The notes beneath the pieces were generated by a model. It was not told the DNA's origin. It searched no databases and saw only the letters and a list, made by a program, of their open reading frames with translations. The position numbers and the translations under genes are program-made. Of a stretch of DNA of 64,000 bases, positions 47,115-55,761 are shown one piece after another. The DNA comes from BD1-7 clade bacterium (lineage in GTDB: Bacteria > Pseudomonadota > Gammaproteobacteria > Pseudomonadales > DT-91): the NCBI GenBank assembly GCA_902705865.1, contig CACSIO010000023.1, positions 211,690-275,689 of the forward strand, read 5' to 3'. Position 1 is the stretch's first letter; every line of letters begins with the position of its first letter.

Positions 47115-47672
47115 ATGTCATCTGCAAATCAAGCTGTGGTTTTTCTGGTTCAGAATCTGTTCCTGCTTTATATCTACGTGGTCCTACTGCGCTTTTTGCT
47201 GCAAGTCGCCAAAGCCGATTTTTATAATCCGGTCAGCCAGTTTATCGTCAAGGCGACAGCACCCATATTAAACCCTCTGCGCCGCATCATTCCTGGCATT
47301 GGCGGGCTGGATATTGCCTCACTATTGTTAGCGTGGGTACTTTATGTCGCCATGATTATCGCCATTTTCTATCTTGTTTACGGACAAATGGTGCCCGTCG
47401 TCAACCTGCTGATTTATAGCGTCACTGGCCTGATAAAAACCATTGCTGGGATTTATCTGGTCGGCATCATCATTTCAGCCATCATGAGCTGGATACCTCA
47501 GGCAAGACAGAATCCTGTTGGCCTGCTGGTTTGGCAATTGGTAGAACCCCCACTGAAACCGTTTCGCAAATTATTACCGGATATGGGCGGAATCGATCTT
47601 TCGCCGATTTTTGCGATATTGATACTGCAATTCTTACGCATGCTGCTGCAACCGCCGTACGTATTCATCTAG
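47115..47672 (+). CDS. yggT: YggT family membrane protein
   Basis: A 185-residue integral membrane protein with two YggT repeats, each two hydrophobic segments with the conserved turn. The first is VVLLRFLLQVAKADFYNPVS and onward to TAPILNPLRRIIPGIGGLD. The second is IISAIMSWIPQARQNPVG through LEPP-like VEPPLKPFRKLLPDMGGIDLSP. The yggS-proC-yggT order is conserved. In plants the homologue (CCB3) acts in haem attachment; the bacterial role is thought to concern osmotic or K+ stress and membrane organisation. Confidence 0.93.
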   Translation: MSSANQAVVFLVQNLFLLYIYVVLLRFLLQVAKADFYNPVSQFIVKATAPILNPLRRIIPGIGGLDIASLLLAWVLYVAMIIAIFYLVYGQMVPVVNLLIYSVTGLIKTIAGIYLVGIIISAIMSWIPQARQNPVGLLVWQLVEPPLKPFRKLLPDMGGIDLSPIFAILILQFLRMLLQPPYVFI

Positions 47673-47684
47673 CCCCAAAGCCTT

Positions 47685-47725
47685 TTATCATCTTGTGTCA
47701 CAAGAGTGACGCAAGATTATGATAA
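47685..47725. repeat. Imperfect inverted repeat between yggT and hisI
   Basis: TTATCAT-CTTGTGTCAC pairs with GTGACGCAAG-ATT-ATGATAA around a short AAGA loop, with one three-base bulge and one G-T pair. It begins 13 bases after the yggT stop. It may act as a transcript-end hairpin or be part of the hisI control region; there is no clear T-run. Confidence 0.45.
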
Positions 47726-47811
47726 GGTTATGTTTTTGAATTACATCGCCAGCGCAAAACAGCTGTGGCATACTTTTATGTTTTTCGAAAATAGTACAAA
47801 GAGATAGGTCA

Positions 47812-48195
47812 ATGGCGGATTTCCTCGATCAAATTAAGTGGACCAGTGACGGCTTGATACCTGCCATTGCGCAGGATGCCAAGACCGGCGAAGTGCTTAT
47901 GATGGCATGGATGAATCGCGAGTCCCTGCAACTGAGTGTCGAAGAAGGCCGCGCCATTTACTATTCGCGCTCCCGTCAGGCGTTATGGCGTAAAGGCGAA
48001 AGCTCAGGTCATGTGCAAGTACTCAAAGATGTGCATCTCGACTGTGACAACGACGTTGTGCTGCTGAGCGTCGATCAACTCGGCGAGATCGCGTGCCATA
48101 CCGGCCGACGCAGTTGCTTCTATAAAAAATATATCGACGGACAATGGCAGGACGACGCGCCTGTGCTGAAGAACCCGAAAGAGATCTATTCCTGA
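47812..48195 (+). CDS. hisI: Phosphoribosyl-AMP cyclohydrolase
   Basis: A 127-residue zinc/magnesium enzyme opening the adenine ring of phosphoribosyl-AMP in histidine synthesis. It has [17 protein letters not shown], the [11 protein letters not shown] segment, DCDNDVVLL, and Cys/His ligands in [11 protein letters not shown]. It is the monofunctional form; the next step is in hisE, which starts within the hisI stop (TGATG overlap, one shared base). These two his genes form a small unit upstream of tatABC, as in Pseudomonas. Confidence 0.96.
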   Translation: MADFLDQIKWTSDGLIPAIAQDAKTGEVLMMAWMNRESLQLSVEEGRAIYYSRSRQALWRKGESSGHVQVLKDVHLDCDNDVVLLSVDQLGEIACHTGRRSCFYKKYIDGQWQDDAPVLKNPKEIYS

Positions 48196-48539
48196 TGAGC
48201 GATATTCTGGCAGAACTGTCCAACGTATTGGAAGCCCGCAAAAATGCCGACCCCGACAGTTCTTATGTCGCTAAACTGCATCATAAAGGCTTGAACAAAA
48301 TTCTCGAAAAGGTCGGTGAAGAAGCCACTGAAACCATCATCGCAGCCAAAGACGCGGAACGCAGTGGTGATAATTCCGATGTTGTTTATGAAACCGCTGA
48401 TCTCTGGTTTCATTCACTGGTAGCACTCAGCGAACTGGGCGCATCTGCCGATGACGTTTTGAATGAACTTGCTCGACGCTTCGGGTTGTCGGGAATCGAC
48501 GAAAAAGCCAGCCGTTCCACTTCCGGCGATAACGCCTGA
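48195..48539 (+). CDS. hisE: Phosphoribosyl-ATP pyrophosphatase
   Basis: A 114-residue all-alpha NTP-pyrophosphohydrolase (MazG-like fold) removing diphosphate from phosphoribosyl-[22 protein letters not shown] carries the acidic metal ligands, and [16 protein letters not shown] the EtAD/H-motif. The ATG at 48195 shares its A with the hisI stop; an upstream in-frame ATG at 48144 lies within hisI and is rejected. Together with hisI it completes steps two and three of histidine synthesis. Confidence 0.95.
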   Translation: MSDILAELSNVLEARKNADPDSSYVAKLHHKGLNKILEKVGEEATETIIAAKDAERSGDNSDVVYETADLWFHSLVALSELGASADDVLNELARRFGLSGIDEKASRSTSGDNA

Positions 48540-48592
48540 TCCGGATACAGCAACTAAACCCATCAGGGGCTTAACACTAGAGAGGAATTCAC

Positions 48593-48850
48593 ATGGGATT
48601 TGGCATTAAAGAACTGGCTCTGATTCTGATTATCGTCCTATTGCTGTTCGGCACAAAGAAGCTGAAGAATATTGGCAGCGATCTCGGGGGCGCCATCAAA
48701 GGCTTCCGTAAATCGATTAACGATGAAGAAGAAGCGGCCGCAGCAGCCAAAGATATTGATCAGGATGATCCGGCTCTGGAAAAGAAAACGGACGCAAACA
48801 CCATCACAGGTGAGGCTGAGACCGTTAAAGATACCGATAAGCAGGCATAG
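48593..48850 (+). CDS. tatA: Sec-independent translocase subunit TatA
   Basis: An 85-residue protein with one N-terminal membrane helix (KELALILIIVLLLFGTKKL, with the F-G hinge), an amphipathic helix (IGSDLGGAIKGFRKSI) and a charged tail. TatA oligomers form the passage for folded, twin-arginine proteins. GAGAGGAATTC ribosome site precedes the ATG. It heads tatABC, 53 bases after hisE. The fused Fe-S flavoprotein at 2987-5332 has no visible Tat signal, so no direct link is claimed. Confidence 0.95.
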   Translation: MGFGIKELALILIIVLLLFGTKKLKNIGSDLGGAIKGFRKSINDEEEAAAAAKDIDQDDPALEKKTDANTITGEAETVKDTDKQA

Positions 48851-48853
48851 ACT

Positions 48854-49300
48854 ATGTTTGATATCGGTTTTGCGGAGCTGTTGGTCATTGCCGTACTCGG
48901 GCTGCTGATACTCGGCCCGGAACGTCTGCCCGTCGCTATTCGCACTATCAGCCTGTGGGTCGGCCGCTTCAAACGCAGTTACCGACAGGTTCGAACCGAA
49001 ATCGAAAAAGAAATCGGTGCTGACGATATCCGTCGCCAGTTGCATAACGAAGAAATCATGCAAAGTCTTAAGTCTACTCAGGAACAACTGACTAGCTTGG
49101 CCAAAGATACCACTCAGGAACTCAATACCATTCATCAGCAGGCAACGGCGACCAATAATAATGATGATACTGAGAGCACCAAGCGTGTCGACAATGTCGC
49201 ACGCGCCGAGAATATAACAGCGGCCCTGACAGATACACCTGCTGCCAAGCCGCAGGATGCCCACGCCCCGAACAGCACTGAGTCCTCAGATAAACCATGA
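48854..49300 (+). CDS. tatB: Sec-independent translocase subunit TatB
   Basis: A 148-residue single-span protein: MFDIGFAELLVIAVLGLLIL then GPERLP, with the conserved Glu in the helix and the G-P hinge, followed by a long amphipathic helix and a variable polar tail. TatB works with TatC in recognising twin-arginine signals. It begins 3 bases after tatA, and its stop overlaps the tatC ATG by 4 bases. Confidence 0.95.
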   Translation: MFDIGFAELLVIAVLGLLILGPERLPVAIRTISLWVGRFKRSYRQVRTEIEKEIGADDIRRQLHNEEIMQSLKSTQEQLTSLAKDTTQELNTIHQQATATNNNDDTESTKRVDNVARAENITAALTDTPAAKPQDAHAPNSTESSDKP

Positions 49301-50070
49301 CTGACCGTGATGTAGAGAAAACCCAGCCATTAACGGAACATCTACTGGAATTGCGGACGCGCCTGCTGCGCAGCTTACTGGTGATGCTGGTTATTTTTGC
49401 CGGACTTTTCAACTTCTCCAACGAAATCTACGAATGGGTTTCCATCCCATTGTTGCAAGCACTGCCTGAAGGCAGTCAAATGATCGCAACGGACGTGACA
49501 TCCCCCTTTTTCGCGCCCTTCAAGCTCACCATGGTCGTTGCACTGTTTCTGGCTGCACCTTATATTTTGGGTGAAATCTGGGGCTTTATCGCACCAGGCC
49601 TGTATAAAGAAGAAAAACGTTTACTGGTGCCTGTACTTGCCACCAGCATATTGCTGTTTTATGCGGGAATTTCTTTCGCCTACTTCGTGGTTTTCCCACT
49701 GATTTTTACATTTTTCAGCTCAGTCGGACCAGAATCCGTTGCCTACACACCCGACATTAGCCGGTTCCTCGATACTACCCTGAAACTGTTTTTCGCCTTT
49801 GGTGTTGCCTTCGAAATCCCCATTGCGACGGTGATACTGATCCACACCGGCGCAACAACGGCTAAATCACTCGCTAGCAAACGGCCTTATGTGATCGTTG
49901 GCTGCTTTATCGTCGGCATGCTGTTAACGCCACCAGACCCGATTTCACAGGCGCTTATGGCTATTCCTATGTGGCTACTTTTTGAAGTTGGGATCTTGTT
50001 TGGTCGCTTTATTGGGGAAAAGAAAACCACCGATGAAGCGAACGATAGTTCTTCTGCCGAAGAAAACTAG
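49297..50070 (+). CDS. tatC: Sec-independent translocase subunit TatC
   Basis: A 257-residue six-span membrane protein that binds twin-arginine signal peptides. It has LTEHLLELRTRLLRSLLVML (signal-recognition N-terminus with the conserved Glu), FKLTMVVALFLAAPYILGEIW continuing to FIAPGLYKEEKR, and FAFGVAFEIPIA. It ends in a charged tail. It is the last tat gene; the following 146 bases contain only a small CCGAC/GTCGG hairpin (50136-50150). Confidence 0.96.
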   Translation: MTDRDVEKTQPLTEHLLELRTRLLRSLLVMLVIFAGLFNFSNEIYEWVSIPLLQALPEGSQMIATDVTSPFFAPFKLTMVVALFLAAPYILGEIWGFIAPGLYKEEKRLLVPVLATSILLFYAGISFAYFVVFPLIFTFFSSVGPESVAYTPDISRFLDTTLKLFFAFGVAFEIPIATVILIHTGATTAKSLASKRPYVIVGCFIVGMLLTPPDPISQALMAIPMWLLFEVGILFGRFIGEKKTTDEANDSSSAEEN

Positions 50071-50216
50071 TGGTATCAATTCGCTGGCAGTCGCCATATA
50101 ATCGAAAAAATATGTGATTTAGCCCCCTCCGTTTTCCGACCTACGGTCGGCTCACCACCGGCTAATCGAACTTGTTTCAGCAAACTCAATTTGCTCGCAT
50201 ATAGGTACCTAGTGGC

Positions 50217-50426
50217 ATGACAATAACCAGACTCGAAGAAGCTCGTGAGCAACTGAAAGACCTGCGTGTTCAGCACCACAAACTGAACCAACAAGTCGAT
50301 GCTTTAGCAAGCTCTACTAGCCCTATCAACGGCCTAGAAATCCGGCGATTGAAAAAACAAAAACTGTTGCTTAAAGACCGTATCGTGCATCTAGAAAGTG
50401 CGCTTATACCGGATCTCAATGCGTGA
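50217..50426 (+). CDS. YdcH family (DUF465) small protein
   Basis: A 69-residue all-helical protein with LKDLRVQHHKLNQQVDALAS and EIRRLKKQKLLLKDRI, the hallmark of DUF465/YdcH (helix, short break, KxxKLxLKD helix). It is probably a small coiled-coil hairpin of unknown function. It is short, but the family motif supports it as a real gene. There is no strong ribosome site before the ATG. Confidence 0.82.
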   Translation: MTITRLEEAREQLKDLRVQHHKLNQQVDALASSTSPINGLEIRRLKKQKLLLKDRIVHLESALIPDLNA

Positions 50427-50440
50427 TTGCCCGTACTCAG

Positions 50441-50454
50441 AGTGGGTACCCACT
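50441..50454. promoter_or_regulatory. 14-bp perfect palindrome upstream of the GST-like gene
   Basis: AGTGGGTACCCACT reads identically on both strands. It lies 7 bases before a TACAAT hexamer (50461-50466) in the 188-base gap between the YdcH-like gene and the GST-like gene. It may be an operator or a transcript hairpin; there is no direct support beyond symmetry and place. Confidence 0.35.
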
Positions 50455-50614
50455 ACCGGGTACAATATCAGTATGCGCTGTACCATCCATTATGAAAATG
50501 GGGCGTAACTGTCACCCCCCGCTGAACGACCGACCAGTATTCACAGGCACTCCGAGGCCAACATAAAAATGGGCCCGGGTGATATTAACTTCAACAACTA
50601 TCTGCCGAGTTAAT

Positions 50615-51343
50615 ATGATCGACCTCTATCAGTTTCCATGTGCTTTTCAGGTACCCAATCTCAATCCTTTTTGCATGAAACTGGAAGGCTTTCTGCGCCT
50701 TGCAGACATCCCATTTCAAGTCATCGAAGAAACGGCCAGCAATAAGGCTCCTGGCGGAACACTGCCGTACATCCGTGATAACGGCGTCGTCATTGCCGGT
50801 GCCAACCACATCATGAGTTATCTCGAAAAGAAGCTGGATTTCGATGTCGATGGGCATTTAGAGCCCGACCGCCGCGCACTACACCACGCCTGCAACATCA
50901 TGTTAGATGAACACCTGTATTTTGCGCTACGTTACAGTCATTGGATTGACGAACATAACACCGATATCATGCGCAAATATGCCTACGCCGAGATTCCACC
51001 ACCGATCGCAAAATTGCAGCTAAGTCAGACACGCAAGAAAGTGAAGTCTCAATTACAGGCACAAGGCCTTGGCAAACACAGCCGGGATGAGCTCTATGCG
51101 ATCGCCTGTAAGGATATTGATTGTTTGGCCCAGGTGTTAGGGGATAGACAGTGGTTCGGCGGCATCTACGTATCCAAACTCGATCTGTCTGCAGCGGCTT
51201 ATTTGAATATTATTCTGGTACAAGAGCTAAGTAGCCCCTTGGCCGAGCGCGTGAAACAACACGGCAACCTTGAAACATTCGCAGTACGGGCACTAAAAGC
51301 CATTTACCCGCCACAGAAACCTAAACGTCGCGCTGTTTTCTAG
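50615..51343 (+). CDS. Glutathione S-transferase-like protein, metaxin/FAXC group
   Basis: A 242-residue protein with a thioredoxin-fold N-terminus (IDLYQFPCAFQVPNLNPFCM, then GGTLPYIRDNG with the cis-Pro of GSTs) and an all-alpha C-terminal domain (HHACNIMLDEHLYFALRYS). This combination, with long helices and an N-x-x-P-F-C start, matches the GST relatives grouped with metaxins and Failed-axon-connections proteins. Conjugating activity is uncertain. The ATG at 50615 is used; an upstream in-frame start at 50579 adds an unlikely leader. It is convergent with the PstS-OmpA gene. Confidence 0.82.
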   Translation: MIDLYQFPCAFQVPNLNPFCMKLEGFLRLADIPFQVIEETASNKAPGGTLPYIRDNGVVIAGANHIMSYLEKKLDFDVDGHLEPDRRALHHACNIMLDEHLYFALRYSHWIDEHNTDIMRKYAYAEIPPPIAKLQLSQTRKKVKSQLQAQGLGKHSRDELYAIACKDIDCLAQVLGDRQWFGGIYVSKLDLSAAAYLNIILVQELSSPLAERVKQHGNLETFAVRALKAIYPPQKPKRRAVF

Positions 51344-51380
51344 CCACCTCGAGTGAGGTCTATCCGAACTATTTGATGCC

Positions 51381-52730
51381 TTAAAGCACCGGAACAGGCT
51401 CATCCGTTAGCCAAACTTCCACACGACCATTTTTCGACTTGGCGCCTTCATCTTCATTCGATGCCACTGGCATGAATGAACCCAGCCCATAGCTATCCCT
51501 GACTGCCAACCCTTCACGCAACAGCGCAGACCGAACCGCCAACGCCCTGAATCGGGATAACACGAGATCCTGGCTAAACCGCTCACCGGCATCAGAAAAA
51601 CCAACCAGATATACGGATTTCTCGCGGTTTTCCGATTTTTTCAGAAACGCAATCAAACGATCAAGATCGCGATGCGCCTTGTTATCGAGGTTCGGGCTAC
51701 CGTGAGAGAAACGGAAATTCACCGACAAACGTTCGCCGGATTTCGCCAAGGCCTGATACTGGCTCGGCATCGCTTCGTTGACTTGCGCACGAAAACTTCG
51801 GATATTCTGAGAAACAAAGCCGACCTTCTCTACAATCTTTTGCCCTTGCTCGGATTGGCAAAATTCAACGTAATCTTGCACCCATGGAATCTGAGTATCC
51901 GGCGGCAAATACATAAACAACCGACGAGACAACGGGTAATCTTCTGTAGCGACGGTAAAAGTACTCGGCTTCATTGCCGCAGTATCTTCGTTCGAGACTG
52001 CCAGTAGTTTTGCATCACGTACCGACGCCAAACCTGCAAACCCGATCGCATTCATATTGGCGGCAACCGCGTCAGACAGCTGATCATTCGATTCGTAGCG
52101 CTGAGCCCTGGCATCCAATTCATAATCGCCACTGAGCACCAACTTGCGGAAGGTATCCCAGGTGCCGGATTTTTCATCTCTGGCATACAACTCAATCGGC
52201 ATGCTTGGCCCACCAAGGTCTTTCCAGTTTTTGATCCGGCCAGAAAAAATACGGGCGATTTGGTTGATCGTTAGCGTAGCGACCGGATTGTTAGGACTCA
52301 CAAGAATCGCCAAACCATCGATGCCGATGGTGTGTTCTGCATCCACCGAAACCATATCCCCACGCTTCACCAAAGCATCGATTTCTTTCGACTTTATTGG
52401 TCGGGATGCCATCGCTAATTCAGCATCGCCACTATCAAGACGTTTAAAGCCGGTACTGGAACCGTGAGCTTCAATGCGGATGGAAACACGTTCCAGATCC
52501 AGGCCGACGCCCTGATTACCCGAAACGAGGTATTCGTTCTCGACGTCACCGCGCTGAATGGTGACATTCTCAACCCCGATGGATTCGAGATAGTCCCGCG
52601 CACATTGCGGCGCCAACTTAGCCCCAACTGTGTTCGAACCAGCAATGGTAAAAAGTTCTTTGGCATTCAACGTCGGTATCAGCGACATCAATACCAACGT
52701 TATCGATAAAGATTTTATATATTTTCGCAT
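51381..52730 (-). CDS. PstS-like substrate-binding domain fused to OmpA-type peptidoglycan-binding domain
   Basis: A 449-residue exported protein with a signal peptide cut near LNA-K (about residue 23). Residues 27-310 are a periplasmic binding protein of the PstS/PBP-like-2 group (LFTIAGSNTVGAKLAP, ELAMASRPIKSKEID, IGIDGLAILVSPNNPV, LTINQIARIFSG). Residues about 335-445 are an OmpA-C domain (VYLVGFSDAGERFSQDLVLS, RFRALAVRSALL, NGRVEVWL). It should bind phosphate or a related oxyanion while anchored to the cell wall. No Pst transporter genes lie nearby, so it may be a sensor or scavenger rather than a permease component. Confidence 0.87.
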   Translation of the reverse strand: MRKYIKSLSITLVLMSLIPTLNAKELFTIAGSNTVGAKLAPQCARDYLESIGVENVTIQRGDVENEYLVSGNQGVGLDLERVSIRIEAHGSSTGFKRLDSGDAELAMASRPIKSKEIDALVKRGDMVSVDAEHTIGIDGLAILVSPNNPVATLTINQIARIFSGRIKNWKDLGGPSMPIELYARDEKSGTWDTFRKLVLSGDYELDARAQRYESNDQLSDAVAANMNAIGFAGLASVRDAKLLAVSNEDTAAMKPSTFTVATEDYPLSRRLFMYLPPDTQIPWVQDYVEFCQSEQGQKIVEKVGFVSQNIRSFRAQVNEAMPSQYQALAKSGERLSVNFRFSHGSPNLDNKAHRDLDRLIAFLKKSENREKSVYLVGFSDAGERFSQDLVLSRFRALAVRSALLREGLAVRDSYGLGSFMPVASNEDEGAKSKNGRVEVWLTDEPVPVL

Positions 52731-52876
52731 GGTATTACAGCGTGCAGTATCCCCTAAGGCGGCCTATGAATATCACAGTTTTATGGCAACTACGTGACAC
52801 TCGCAACAGATCCTTTGTGCGACGGCATGAAACGGCGCGCATTATAAACACCGTTAAAAAATTCGTTGAAGGATAA

Positions 52877-54436
52877 TCAGCTCATTTCTTTAAGCACATG
52901 GGTAGCGAAACCATGCCCGGCTTCCGCATAAAGATTAAACGCGATGCAACCCGCAGCTTTCAACTCAGCCAATTCGTCAGGGTAGCGGGCAACAGCAGCC
53001 AGATTTCCGCCATACCCCGACTGTTTAATAAGGTCGACAACGGCTTTGTTTTCTTCATGGTTGGTAAGGCTGACCATAATCAAGTCAATCTGATCATGGG
53101 GCAAGTGACGCCAGAAATCGGTATCGTTTGCATCCGCTTTCACCACGTTAAACCCCTGTGCGCGCAAGCTCACGACCTTTTCAAGATTCTCTTCAATGCC
53201 AATCAAGCGCCCATTGGTTTCACCTGAAAACCTTCGATAAGCACCTGCACCCACACGCCCCATGCCTAATACCACGATACGCGCATCCTCAATATCAACC
53301 GGAGTTTCTTCAGGTAAACGGGATGTTTTTTCAAACCGTACCAAACGCCGGCAGTGTTTTTCATACAGCAGATGAGCTGATTTATTGAACGGCGAAGCGA
53401 GAATGTACGACAACGACAGAGCCAAAGCAGTCATGACTAGCCAAGATTCGTCCATCCACCCTGCATCAACGGCTAACGCAACAACAATGAGTCCGAATTC
53501 GCTGTAATTGAACAGCGATAGCGATGAAATAAACGCAGTACGTGCGCGTAACCGCATACCAACAAGCAACAAAAAATACATCACCGGTTTGACGAAGGCG
53601 ACCAAGGTTAAACCGATCGCCAATACCACCAATGGCAAAGTCGGCAAACCACTCAAGCCGATACTGACAAAAAAGCCGATCAGGAATATATCTTTCATGC
53701 CGACCAGGTTTTTTGCCAATTCATTTTTCTGCGATGAATTAGCGACCCAAATGCCAGCAAGCAGCGCCCCGAGATCAGCTTTCAAGTTTAATGCGCTGAA
53801 CAGCCCGGCTCCGACAAAGGCGAGTGTCAGCCCAGCTAACGTGAGCAGTTCGCCGTGACCACACCAACGAAAAAAGCGATCAATCATCGGCCGTAATGGC
53901 AACGCTAGTAGCAGTAACACGGAATAGGGCGATGGCACTTTGCCCGTGCTGGCCGTCATGAACACAACGGCGATGATGTCTTGTACGATCAGAATACCAA
54001 TGGCGATACTTGCATACAGAGCATTAGACTCGCCCTTTTCGTCGAAAATCTTAACGGCGAAAACCGTGCTTGAAAAAGACAGTCCGAATGCCAACATCCA
54101 CATTGCCGTATCCGCCAAGGGCGGCAAACCCGGAATCGCAAGACGCCCTACCCAGAGCAGCAATGCCAGAAATGGCATCAACAACAGCATATGCACCGCA
54201 GTCACGCCCCAAACATGCGGAGCCGCTAAGCTGCGGAGTTTGAGCTTCAATCCGATGGTGAACAACAGCAGTAAAACGCCGGTATTGGCCAGCTGATCAA
54301 TAAACGCTGAATGACCAAACCCCATCGCGTGCAGCACAAAACCGGCCAGCAGATAACCAATCAACGGTGGTTGATCCAGGCGTTTCAGCAGCAACCCGCA
54401 ACCGAATGCGACCAAAATGATCAATGGATCAATCAA
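52877..54436 (-). CDS. Monovalent cation:proton antiporter with TrkA-N domain (Kef/YbaL-like)
   Basis: A 519-residue transporter. The first 370 residues hold about 12 hydrophobic segments of the CPA2 family (GYLLAGFVLHAMGFG, FGLSFSSTVFAVKIFDEKG, IGILIVQDIIAVVFM with the paired acidic/polar site). The last 130 residues are a Rossmann RCK/TrkA-N domain (ARIVVLGMGRVGAGAYRRF). This is KefB/KefC/YbaL architecture for K+ or Na+ exchange, but shorter than KefC (620). The start is TTG with a well-placed GAGGA. No kefF/kefG partner is adjacent. Confidence 0.87.
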   Translation of the reverse strand: MIDPLIILVAFGCGLLLKRLDQPPLIGYLLAGFVLHAMGFGHSAFIDQLANTGVLLLLFTIGLKLKLRSLAAPHVWGVTAVHMLLLMPFLALLLWVGRLAIPGLPPLADTAMWMLAFGLSFSSTVFAVKIFDEKGESNALYASIAIGILIVQDIIAVVFMTASTGKVPSPYSVLLLLALPLRPMIDRFFRWCGHGELLTLAGLTLAFVGAGLFSALNLKADLGALLAGIWVANSSQKNELAKNLVGMKDIFLIGFFVSIGLSGLPTLPLVVLAIGLTLVAFVKPVMYFLLLVGMRLRARTAFISSLSLFNYSEFGLIVVALAVDAGWMDESWLVMTALALSLSYILASPFNKSAHLLYEKHCRRLVRFEKTSRLPEETPVDIEDARIVVLGMGRVGAGAYRRFSGETNGRLIGIEENLEKVVSLRAQGFNVVKADANDTDFWRHLPHDQIDLIMVSLTNHEENKAVVDLIKQSGYGGNLAAVARYPDELAELKAAGCIAFNLYAEAGHGFATHVLKEMS

Positions 54437-54551
54437 GTGTGAATCCTCATATACATACGATAGTGTTGTAGCGTTATTCTATAAAACCGTTCATCTTAGC
54501 GACCTGATCTACCGACACCTCCTTTTGCATCGATCGTCGCCAACACAGCCG

Positions 54552-55547
54552 TTAAAATGGCTGTAGTACCAGCGCAGGCTCATCCAGTAACGAGAGTTGC
54601 TCCTTAAGCTCCAGTATATGCTCTCCCCAGTAACGGTCTGTATTAAACCAAGGAAAATGCATCGGAAACGCCGGATCATCCCAACGGCGTGCTAACCAAG
54701 CCGCATAGTGCATGATGCGCAAGGTACGCAGCGGTTCAATCAAGGTCAATTGCGCTGCATCAAAGGGCATAAACATTTCATAACCCTCAACAATTTCTTG
54801 TAATTGCGCCGTCTGTTGATGGCGATCACCAGACAGCAACATCCATAAATCCTGTATCGCTGGCGCCATAGAAATATCATCAAAATCAACAAAGTGCGGT
54901 TTATCATCACGCCATAATACGTTGCCCATATGACAATCTCCGTGACACCGAATTAATGGCACGTCGATGGCATCAAAGCGCATGCGAATTCTATCGAGTA
55001 AAGGCTCGGCAACGCTTTCATAAACCTCGCGTAAATTTTCAGGTAACAACCCACCCACCAGCGTCTTCACGCTTTCTACACCGAATCGTTCGATGCTAAG
55101 TTCGGGCCGTTGCTCAAAAGGCTTACTGGCGCCAACACAATGCATTCGACCGATAGTTTGAGCCAGCGAAAATAGCTGATCAGGATTATCTAGTTCCGGA
55201 GCCCGCCCACCTTGCCGCGGAAATACTGCAAAACGCATACCCTCATGAACATGTAATGTCTGGCCATGAATTTCAAGAGGACATACAACCGACACCTCTT
55301 GCTCTGCCAGTTCTGCACAAAAGGCATGTTCTTCAAGGATTTGCGCATTTTCCCATCGCTGTGGGCGATAAAACTTCGCAATCACCGGCACATCATCTTC
55401 GATGCCAACCTGATATACCCTGTTTTCGTAGCTATTTAGCGCTAATTGACGTCCATCGCTGAAAAAGCCCAGCGATTCAATGGCGTCGATGACGGACTCT
55501 GGCGTCAATTGGGAAAAAACCGGCGGACTGGGGGCATCGCTATTCAT
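54552..55547 (-). CDS. srkA: Stress response kinase A (YihE/RdoA family)
   Basis: A 331-residue choline-kinase-like protein kinase. N-terminal NSYENRVYQVGIEDDVPVIA with the following KFYRPQRW supplies the ATP-binding Lys. The catalytic loop is RCHGDCHMGNVLW and the metal motif HFVDFDDISMAP. SrkA phosphorylates protein Ser/Thr and counters MazEF-mediated stress death in E. coli. The length agrees (328). In E. coli it precedes dsbA; here the neighbour upstream is a divergent DUF2889 gene. Confidence 0.92.
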   Translation of the reverse strand: MNSDAPSPPVFSQLTPESVIDAIESLGFFSDGRQLALNSYENRVYQVGIEDDVPVIAKFYRPQRWENAQILEEHAFCAELAEQEVSVVCPLEIHGQTLHVHEGMRFAVFPRQGGRAPELDNPDQLFSLAQTIGRMHCVGASKPFEQRPELSIERFGVESVKTLVGGLLPENLREVYESVAEPLLDRIRMRFDAIDVPLIRCHGDCHMGNVLWRDDKPHFVDFDDISMAPAIQDLWMLLSGDRHQQTAQLQEIVEGYEMFMPFDAAQLTLIEPLRTLRIMHYAAWLARRWDDPAFPMHFPWFNTDRYWGEHILELKEQLSLLDEPALVLQPF

Positions 55548-55609
55548 TGTCTGTATGCACTGTCATGTAAGGAGTGGGCAAGGACGATATAATACCCCAT
55601 CTATCGAAG

Positions 55610-55632
55610 TCCGACCTGCTTCGGATGTCGGA
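55610..55632. other. Small hairpin in the srkA / DUF2889 divergent region
   Basis: A TCCGAC / GTCGGA 6-bp stem with an 11-base loop. A TATAAT hexamer lies nearby at 55588-55593 without a good -35 box. The 214-base gap thus holds at least one candidate promoter for the plus-strand gene, nothing more. Confidence 0.3.
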
Positions 55633-55761
55633 TAACCGGTTTAATCCTGATTCAATACAGCAATCACATACCCAACAAGCCCCGGATACGTGTGAGTGCA
55701 CTCGCCTATCTGAACGCCTTAGAACAGTGCGCATAATAACTATAAGGGGGCTGCCCGAAAC

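Noticed and set aside
50136..50150. CCGAC/GTCGG hairpin after tatC as a terminator
   Set aside because: There is no T-run in the plus-strand reading and the stem is only 5 bp.
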